This document shows, piece after piece, positions 57,506-64,000 of a stretch of DNA of 64,000 bases. Position 1 is the stretch's first letter. Each line of letters begins with the position of its first letter. The DNA is taken from assembly GCA_907163375.1 (NCBI GenBank), contig CAJQUW010015614.1, positions 124,001-188,000 on the forward strand, in the 5' to 3' direction. The notes under the pieces are model-generated. The model saw only the letters and a program-made list of their open reading frames with translations, did not search any database and was not told the DNA's origin. Source of the DNA: Prostheceraeus crozeri. Its lineage: Eukaryota > Platyhelminthes > Polycladida > Euryleptidae. The translations under genes and the position numbers were made by a program.

Positions 57506-57951
57506 GGTGACATGCCACGCTCAATTACGCGTAATTCACGCGTAAACTACGTGTAATTACACATGACCCTAAACATCCGTGGCTATGCGTGACATTGCTG
57601 CAGCATCCGTCGACAGTCCTGTTATATAGACTTTGCGTCTCATGTGTCTGCATGTATCAAAGGCTAAACAATGTGATAGGACCTCAATTTCATGCTCAAG
57701 GAAGACAGAACATGCTTAGCGGTTCATCCGTGGTTCAAGCGGCAATGCACACAACCATAGACGACGAGTAAACTATAAACACTCGCCCGCGCGTATTCAT
57801 AAACATTCTCCATGTTTTAACAGCTTCAGATCAAGTGATTTCTGACTCTTAGTGCAGCGCGTATGTACGAGCGTAGAAGAATAGAATGTCTTTAACCACG
57901 GATGTTTGGGGTGTTCCGTAATTACGCGTGAATTACGCGTGGCATGTCACC
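57506..57951. mobile_element. TA-flanked MITE, 446 bp
   Basis: Inverted ends GGTGACATGCCACGC / GCGTGGCATGTCACC with TA on both sides (57504-57505 and 57952-57953). Inside each end the word ACGCGTAATT or variants is repeated (acgcgtaattcacgcgtaaa; taattacgcgtgaattacgc), and 'aaacatccgtgg' is inverted at the inner border. TA points to Tc1/mariner. Non-coding; the 60-codon ORF at 57589 lies in the interior without motif. Confidence 0.85.
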
Positions 57952-57953
57952 TA

Positions 57954-58730
57954 GTGAAGTGTCTCTAAAGGCCTCGGTTTCTGGCATGCCTATATCTTTA
58001 CCCCTTACCTTTTTCAGAGTGAAGAGAGGCTTGTAACCACTGGTAGTCCCAAAATCAAATGAATGGTCCTTCATCGAGACGTTGAGATCCCTCGTCGAAT
58101 TTTTCAAAACCTTGTTAACACGTTAAATGTCCACATAGACAACCGACACTCCACACTTGATATCTATATCGTATAAGAGACGAGAAGTGCACCCTGTAAC
58201 CATTGGCATCGAAGAGAAGACTGCTGTGCAGTTACTTTTTGCGATGTCTTGCAAGTGGACAGCATAAATCGCGCTACAGATGGAGTATAAAGCCGCTCTA
58301 TTTAGCGCAATGACTGGCGGTGGGGCAAATCATAACTGTGTGGTGAATTAAGGTCTTAATCCTGCCCTGCCACAGCTTAATGCCAGACAGACAGTTGTAT
58401 AGATGGCCAGGATTTTTCTAAGTCGATCTCCGAGCACCGAATTACAACCTCATCGAAGATGTTGAAGTGTTGGCCGACCAGTTATCGCCGATAAAACTAA
58501 AAAGTCACGGTAACAGACGAGTTGGACCTTTAACCTTGCTGATTAACTGATAGAGAATCATCGGCGCTGATGAGCAGACTGATAATTCGGTTTGTGATTG
58601 GTGATTTTCCTGTGTGATGTTGTTTTGACAGGAAAGGAGGTGCTCACAGTAAGATCACTCTCTGTTTATCACAAGTCATCGGCAAGAAGGAAATGATAAT
58701 GATAGGATTGAGCTGGGAGGTTGCCGACGA
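57954..58730. other. No recognisable gene
   Basis: GC content is somewhat higher than average. Contains 'aaaggaggtgctcacagt' at 58635, similar to 'aaaggaggctcacagtgtga' at 17618, with no further shared structure found. Confidence 0.4.
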
Positions 58731-58736
58731 ATGAAC

Positions 58737-58877
58737 TCAATGCCTGCGTAGAGACATGATCTGGTACGATAGAGAACTGCATTTCAATAATTTAGAAGGA
58801 TGATTTGTTTCAGCGCGTTGCTGAGCACACGAGCCGAAGACGAATGTGGATATCACTGCAATTACAAATAAAGACAT
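58737..58877 (-). CDS. Small ORF with signal peptide, 46 residues
   Basis: The ATG at 58875-58877 (minus) opens MSLFVIAVISTFVFGSCAQ, a clear signal-peptide profile, followed by QRAETNHPSKLLKCSSLSYQ and a stop at 58737. A TTTTTTATACTT stretch lies about 35 bp upstream of the ATG. No clear donor was seen. It might be a first exon or a chance ORF. No repeat overlap detected. Confidence 0.22.
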   Translation of the reverse strand: MSLFVIAVISTFVFGSCAQQRAETNHPSKLLKCSSLSYQIMSLRRH

Positions 58878-59326
58878 TGTCACTGTCTTTGATTGGAAAT
58901 AAGTATAAAAAATGTCATCTGACTTGAACAATTTTAGCACAAAACCTCCTTGGCAGCCGTAGACTCTGCGCTTCGCCCTACATGAGTTACAAAGGTGAAA
59001 CACAGCGTGAACGGCAGTGCCAGCGAGGTTCTATGCTTAAATTGTTCAAGTCTGAGGACATCTTTCCATTCTATGCCCAGGGGAGCTGGCAAACTGCTAT
59101 TATTATGTAAATGATACCTTTAGGATGTCTTTGTCATGGTAATTAAAGAGCATGATGCGGACCAGACAGCAAAAATAAGCGAACAGTCTTACTTCTGTGA
59201 TAATAGTTATTTACTCAACTAGTGCATGGTGATTGCTGCTTTATAGCATTCCACAAGTTAGATATCTTAAATGGCCGAGCCCGTAGGGTGACGGGATTTA
59301 AATCTAACGACTTCGAATGCTATGAT

Positions 59327-59512
59327 GAAGCAATCTCATGCACGAGTTGCGTAGAGAATTTTATTTGACGACGTGCTATGATGATCAAGGACAGATTGTG
59401 ATTGAGATGTCTATGATAATCAAGAGCATTTGAATAGAAATTTAGCCTGATCAATAGTGAAAATATCTATTCACAGATCTAGTCTATACTAAAGCAGGAC
59501 AAGGTCACTCAT
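59327..59512 (+). repeat. Rep-A dispersed repeat, copy 2
   Basis: Inverted partner of 5213-5405, about 54 kb away. Confidence 0.75.
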
Positions 59513-59513
59513 T

Positions 59514-60401
59514 ACTGGCATAAAGTATACCAGATTATTACATAGTTATAGAATCTATTTCAGAATCCCTTCTATAATTGATAATAAACTTTGTTCTCAG
59601 GGAAAATCTTGGTAGAGAGGGATTCTACCACGGATATCTGTGGTCCTAATAATCTGGCATACTTTGTAATAGTTAGAGGAGGATTTCATGTGATTAGCCG
59701 GGATAAAAGGGACGACTAACCAAGTAATTGCTCGACGGCACAATTGGTTAGTCGTCGCAAGATATCGTTGCTAATCTCATGTAAATCATCCTCTAACTGT
59801 TTTAGAGAATGCCACTCTTATTTCTAGGCCTGGATAGTGTGTCCTAGGGCACTCTATTTGGGGGCATAAATAGTCTTTGAAAAATGTCGCTCTCAGACAT
59901 ATATTTGTATTATATCTTATTAGATATCTACGGGATCTGACTTATCCATGCTAATCTCCATCCAGCTGTCTTGGTAGAGCTCTATATTTTTAGCATTAAT
60001 ATATTGACTTCAGGGCAGGGAAATTAACCTACATAGAACTCTATCTGGATATTGAAATTGCATTACAAATAAGAGTGGTATTCTCTAGCACCGGATAGAG
60101 GACAGCTATACGATTCTTCAGGACATAGTACGTGAATTTATCTGACATATTCCTCGGACTTAAGCCCTCGGGATGCATAAAATAATTTCCCTTTTATGAT
60201 CAATTCCCTGCTATATTCCAGAAAATCGCATAGCCATCCTCTATCCATTACAAAGATTAATATGCTCTTTCCAATGCATTGGAGTAAATCTCCGGCGAGG
60301 AAGATAATCTACATTACATAAACGGAGACAAATATACCACGGAACCCTAGTTATCGGCGCTTCACTTGATAGTCAAGCGCAATGCAGATAACTAGGGTTC
60401 C
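59514..60401. repeat. Cluster of four hairpins
   Basis: In order: (1) 59514-59541 with 59647-59669 (taataatctgg type); (2) 59671-59698 with 59770-59798, plus inner GACGACTAACCAA / TTGGTTAGTCGTC at 59711-59723 and 59744-59756; (3) 59804-59836 with 60041-60086 (agagaat.ccactcttattt); (4) GGAACCCTAGTTATC at 60341-60355, exact with 60387-60401. No ORF spans them. They look like several small foldback elements side by side. Confidence 0.75.
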
Positions 60402-60447
60402 CTGAATAAACTGAACTACAATATCATAGAAATGTTGCTATCGAATA

Positions 60448-61306
60448 CAGGTTTTCCAGTTCGACAATGCGACTATCAGATTAAAGAATATGTTTTAAGA
60501 TGCAACAACGGTATTTCTGCTAATCAGCAGCGTTTTCAATTGAATAATATTGTTTTTAATCGGTAGTGATAATAAGTGAGTTTATTAATGGATTTATAAG
60601 TTTAATGAGCGGCAACCTGAAATCATAAACGGCTTTTCATATTCAATTATATTTTATTTAACAGGTAAGTCAATACAAAAAGTTTTGATAATTTTTTTAA
60701 TTCGAAAAGGTAAAATATGTCAAAAGGAAAAGTTTGATAATTATTTTAATTCATAAAGGTAATACAGTAAGTCATTAAAAACTTTTTTTACGAAAAGGTA
60801 AGTCAATACGAAAAAGTTTTGATAATCTTGAAATTTTTTATTCCATTATGAAACAAAACAAGTACCGTAATATTCATTGATGGTTTTGTAAGACATCCTC
60901 AATGACTCCTTCAACTATATAACGATGTACTATTGAATACGCAGTACCCCGTTTTACACCGAGAACTCGAGCGGCTTCAATATAATCATCTCCAGCTTCG
61001 TGAGCCATAATGATTCTGCGTTTAACATCAGAAGGTATTCGCTGGCGCTCCATATTGATAAGTTAATTTAGCAGATGTGAAGACATATATATAGGGCTTT
61101 GGATCAAACCGAATAGATATCATTTATTCTTCACGTGAAATACCGCTCACTAATCTGATAGAGATACAATTGAACTATTTTGCTGCATTTTATTTATTGT
61201 TGTCGCTCTCAATTGTGAAATGACGTAATATTTTATCTTTTAACGTTTTAGAAATTAAAGTGCCGCTCTTGATTCGGTAGTTGCCGTTGTCGTGTAGGAA
61301 AACCTG
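60448..61306 (-). mobile_element. Tc1/IS630-like mini-element, twin 1
   Basis: 859 bp with 10-bp ends CAGGTTTTCC...GGAAAACCTG, flanked by TA on both sides (60446-60447 and 61307-61308). Codes only for the 59-codon HTH protein. Holds about four tandem-like units of 'ggtaagtcaatac.aaaaag' near 60663-60830 and several GAGCGGC/GAGCGAC words. It is an inverted copy of 61388-62246 with about six single-base differences noticed. Confidence 0.88.
60874..61053 (-). CDS. HTH-only transposase-like protein, 59 residues (copy 1)
   Basis: Same protein as at 61641-61820 except residue 36, Gly instead of Cys. ATG start, TGA stop. The sequence style RIPSDVKRRIIMAHEAG, EAARVLGV, TAYSIVHRYIVEG is the N-terminal helix-turn-helix of IS630/Tc1-type transposases, which binds the element ends. 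No DDE catalytic domain follows, in this frame or others. See copy 2. Confidence 0.7.
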   Translation of the reverse strand: MERQRIPSDVKRRIIMAHEAGDDYIEAARVLGVKRGTAYSIVHRYIVEGVIEDVLQNHQ

Positions 61307-61312
61307 TATCAC

Positions 61313-61381
61313 TACGGACCGGAGACGATAGAAATTTCTAATCCTGTGAACGTGATCATAGAAATCTAATCAGAGAAAAAA
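61313..61381. other. Spacer at the centre of the twin palindrome
   Basis: 69 nt of unique sequence between the two 865-bp arms. A part of it ('cggaccggagacgatagaaa') resembles the right flank of twin 2 ('cggacagggataatagacat'), so the twins may sit in two copies of one target repeat. Confidence 0.6.
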
Positions 61382-61387
61382 GTGATA

Positions 61388-62246
61388 CAGGTTTTCCTAC
61401 ACGACAACGGCAACTACCGAATCAAGAGCGGCACTTTAATTTCTAAAACGTTAAAAGATAAAATATTACGTCATTTCACAATTGAGAGCGACAACAATAA
61501 ATAAAATGCAGCAAAATAGTTCAATTGTATCTCTATCAGATTAGTGAGCGGTATTTCACGTGAAGAATAAATGATATCTATTCGGTTTGATCCAAAGCCC
61601 TATATAGATGTCTTCACATCTGCTAAATTAACTTATCAATATGGAGCGCCAGCGAATACCTTCTGATGTTAAACGCAGAATCATTATGGCTCACGAAGCT
61701 GGAGATGATTATATTGAAGCCGCTCGAGTTCTCGGTGTAAAACGGTGTACTGCGTATTCAATAGTACATCGTTATATAGTTGAAGGAGTCATTGAGGATG
61801 TCTTGCAAAACCATCAATGAATATTACGGTACTTGTTTTGTTTCATAATGGAATAAAAAATTTCAAGATTATCAAAACTTTTTCGTATTGACTTACCTTT
61901 TCGCAAAAAAAGTTTTTAATGACTTACTGTATTACCTTTATGAATTAAAATAATTATCAAACTTTTCCTTTTGACATATTTTACCTTTTCGAATTAAAAA
62001 AATTATCAAAACTTTTTGTATTGACTTACCTGTTAAATAAAATATAATTGAATATGAAAAGCCGTTTATGATTTCAGGTTGCCGCTCATTAAACTTATAA
62101 ATCCATTAATAAACGCACTTATTATCACTACCGATTAAAAACAATATCATTCAATTGAAAACGCTGCTGATTAGCAGAAATACCGTTGTTGCATCTTAAA
62201 ACATATTCTTTAATCTGATAGTCGCATTGTCGAACTGGAAAACCTG
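61388..62246 (+). mobile_element. Tc1/IS630-like mini-element, twin 2
   Basis: Mirror image of twin 1: same 859 bp and same ends. The left flank is TA (61386-61387); the right flank is TT, so the TSD is imperfect on that side. With twin 1 it forms a 1,799-bp inverted repeat (60448-62246) whose arms of 865 bp are about 99% identical. Confidence 0.88.
61641..61820 (+). CDS. HTH-only transposase-like protein, 59 residues (copy 2)
   Basis: ATG at 61641, TGA at 61818-61820. Starts MERQRIPSDVKRRIIMAHEA, with a first helical region; then AARVLGVKRCTAYSIVHRY, a second helix-turn-helix, then IVEG and a short acidic tail. Both copies keep the frame intact: of two noticed differences in the ORF pair, one is synonymous (Leu TTG/TTA) and one changes Cys36/Gly. 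As a stand-alone DNA-binding protein it could occupy element ends and regulate movement, or it may simply be the stub left after loss of the catalytic part. Expression unknown. Confidence 0.72.
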   Translation: MERQRIPSDVKRRIIMAHEAGDDYIEAARVLGVKRCTAYSIVHRYIVEGVIEDVLQNHQ

Positions 62247-62369
62247 TTGCGGACAGGGATAATAGACATCTCTAATATTTCTATCAACTGCTAATATGTG
62301 CAAAACCCATTCCGTTTTTTGAGAAATTGTGAACATTACGTTTTCGGTTCAATCGTCTACGGTCCAACG

Positions 62370-62490
62370 CTGCTCGACCAGCTGCGAATCTTCAATGGCC
62401 TATGAGAGTCCGCCATCTGCGCTTGTGGACACATGCCTCAAGCTGTGGAGCACATCGTCGCGGACTGCAGAGCAGCAATTCCGGACGGGA
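62370..62490 (+). pseudogene. Non-LTR reverse transcriptase C-terminal zinc-binding remnant
   Basis: The plus strand (frame of 62412) reads LLDQLRIFNGL, stop, ESAICACGHMPQAVEHIVAD, then CRAAIP. The CxCG...H...C plan is the zinc-binding tail seen after the RT/RNase region of Jockey/R1/I-type LINEs ('C.CG...T..HI..EC'). The ORF at 62329-62604 is in another frame and is not the coding one. A short relic: no RT motifs nearby. Confidence 0.6.
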
Positions 62491-62609
62491 GAACAGGTGC
62501 GCAATTCCAATGAACATCAACTGACTTGGTTAACCCCCCACTGCTTACATCCGAAACTATTGCACCAGTTTCGTCAAACCACACATCAATCGAGAAGGCA
62601 TTGAAAGAT

Positions 62610-63455
62610 GATTCTGAAAAACATCATTATTTTTATTTTTGACGGTCATCCCTGGACTGAGGTGAATGTCGAAGGTCAACCAACGTCAATTTTTAACAAA
62701 TTTTCATTAGATCACAATTAGAAATGCAAAATAGCAACAAACTAATAAACTAAACACTGATCGAAAGATCTGGTCAAGGCGGTTTATAAAATTATGATTA
62801 TTAACCGTTGTGAGACTACATCATCGCATTAGATGAGGTCAAAAGTCAAATTATTCAAACTTTTAGTCCAACTGGAATAGCTCTAAAATCGCGCACTTTT
62901 ATTATTATTTAGTTTCCTCAAGTGAAGAAGCAGTCCAATGCGATGAACTTTATCGAGACACTGAGGCTAAAACCAACATGATCCTGACAATGTTCAATAA
63001 TTTCCAGGCATGCCGTTGGGATGAATTTTCAGCCCATTATGTATGTACGAGCTACAAACACACTTGGCATTAATCAGGCCTATATCGGATAATGCGGTGT
63101 TAATAAACAGCTCGCCATACGGGCTCTTTTTGAAGCCATTGCTTTTGCGCAGTGTGACACTTTTACAGCGTTATACTATTACCCGTTTCAATTAGTGCCT
63201 CATACGCATGTACAAAGCACGAGTCGAGGCCCAAGAAAGCCTCCGAATCAAGTCACTATTTTTAACAACTAGGGAAGTTAAAGCCATAAAGTAAGGCTAA
63301 AGCCGACTGTGTGAATTTATGTGAATTACACCAAGAGCTCTCAATGCTCGAATTCGAGAGAGGCAAGGTCAGACTGAAGACGCAGCAAGATGAACTGCTC
63401 AGTACAACCCGAGAACATTTGCAACGTACTGACTAATGTCAACGATTACATGTAT
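62610..63455. other. No recognisable gene
   Basis: AT-rich DNA, short ORFs only. Confidence 0.45.
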
Positions 63456-63524
63456 ACTTGTTGGGAGAGGGCTTATTGGGATTTATTGGGATTGGGGTGA
63501 TCCTAATTGTGATCCCAATCCCAA
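63452..63524. other. G-run cluster next to a GGGATTGGG palindrome
   Basis: GGGAGAGGGCTTATTGGG, ATTTATTGGG and ATTGGGG give four to five G-runs with loops of 3-7 nt, fitting a G-quadruplex pattern. The last runs also form an inverted repeat with 'gatcccaatcccaa' (stem TTGGGATTGGGgTGATC). The two structures would compete. Confidence 0.6.
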
Positions 63525-64000
63525 CGGCAAGCCTGGTAATTGCTGATCAGATGCAAAACTAAAGAGAACAAAGATACTAAAAAATCACATTTGAAATTTG
63601 AATTTAACCATGCAGACATAATAAGCATAAAATTTCAAATTCAGAAAGTTAGTATTTGTGAATATCTTTATATAAATAGGAAGAATCCTTTATGTAATCT
63701 CAACTTATTTCATCAAGGATTGATATCGCAATATGCATCAGAAGTGAATATACCGAAATCAGCTGAAATATTCTAAACATTCAAATTTTAAAATAGCTCT
63801 CACGCCAAAAGTATTGTACTAAGTTTATTTTCCTTCTGTCAAAATTTGCATAATACGTAGAAAGTAAGCTGTTAGAAATCGTGTGGCCATAGGCTGCTTG
63901 GTTCAAAAGTAAATTCAAAAGATTCACCTGGGGGTTACAGTTAAATATCCTTACAAGCTAAGTGATGTACTTTTTCTGCAGAAGTGCTGTAAAATTGAGT
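63525..64000. other. No recognisable gene
   Basis: AT-rich. The 78-codon ORF at 63540 (+) is Lys/Ile/Asn-rich, without motif. Confidence 0.45.

Noticed and set aside
57589..57771. 60-codon ORF with several Cys
   Set aside because: It sits in the interior of a TA-flanked MITE, with no signal peptide or motif.
62329..62604. 91-codon ORF as a gene
   Set aside because: The recognisable CxCG...H...C reading lies in a different frame, so this ORF is a shadow of a LINE relic.

Overview
The window is animal nuclear DNA, AT-rich and almost gene-free. No long host open reading frame is present. Instead it holds an unusual density of recognisable transposons, many nested, several with intact target-site duplications (TSDs). 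CR1/L2-like LINEs, a Penelope-like GIY-YIG remnant, hAT, mariner, piggyBac-like and Harbinger-like pieces, tRNA-derived SINEs and a long interrupted (GA)n array together suggest a marine invertebrate. An echinoderm is a guess I cannot confirm. There is no operon structure and no prokaryotic signal. No endogenous virus was recognised.

Family names are local. hAT-1: ends CATAGAG, about 820-850 bp. hAT-2: ends CACAGAATTA, 522 bp. hAT-3: ends CATAGAAAT, 256 bp. hAT-4: ends CAGGGATGC, with a BED-finger remnant. SINE-1, -2 and -3 are tRNA-like. Rep-A, -B and -C are dispersed repeats of unknown class.

Layout. 0-1.9 kb: a 228-base tract with no C, a hAT-1 piece, and a Penelope-like tail between inverted arms. 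3.7-6.2 kb: hAT-2 interrupted by hAT-3, then a 765-bp palindrome. 6.4-11.4 kb: a SINE and three exon-like minus-strand stretches. 11.7-13.4 kb: an inverted SINE pair and a LINE tail. 15-21.2 kb: foldbacks, a hAT-1 copy, a tRNA-Val-like gene and the (GA)n array. 21.9-23.6 kb: a CpG-rich block, a signal-peptide first-exon candidate, and a 70-bp tandem array with a Harbinger-like MITE in it. 24.7-33.8 kb: hAT-4 pieces, a LINE tail between 192-bp direct repeats, a mariner element, and a piggyBac-like MITE inside hAT-1. 35-39 kb: a 68/103-bp satellite, two head-to-head hAT-1 copies, and the uninterrupted hAT-2 copy. 41-42.8 and 49.1-52.4 kb: two LINEs with reverse transcriptase. 54.7-57.1 kb: hAT-4 carrying a SINE-3 insertion inside Rep-C, and a second Penelope-like remnant. 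57.5-62.3 kb: a TA-flanked MITE, a hairpin cluster, and twin near-identical 859-bp elements head to head, each with a 59-codon helix-turn-helix ORF.

Best-supported novelties: the twin HTH-only elements, the C-free tract, and three insertions dated by in-window empty sites. Host genes are only suggested: a promoter and first exon near 22 kb, exon-like ORFs near 6.5 and 11 kb, and small secreted-type ORFs near 30.5 and 58.8 kb.
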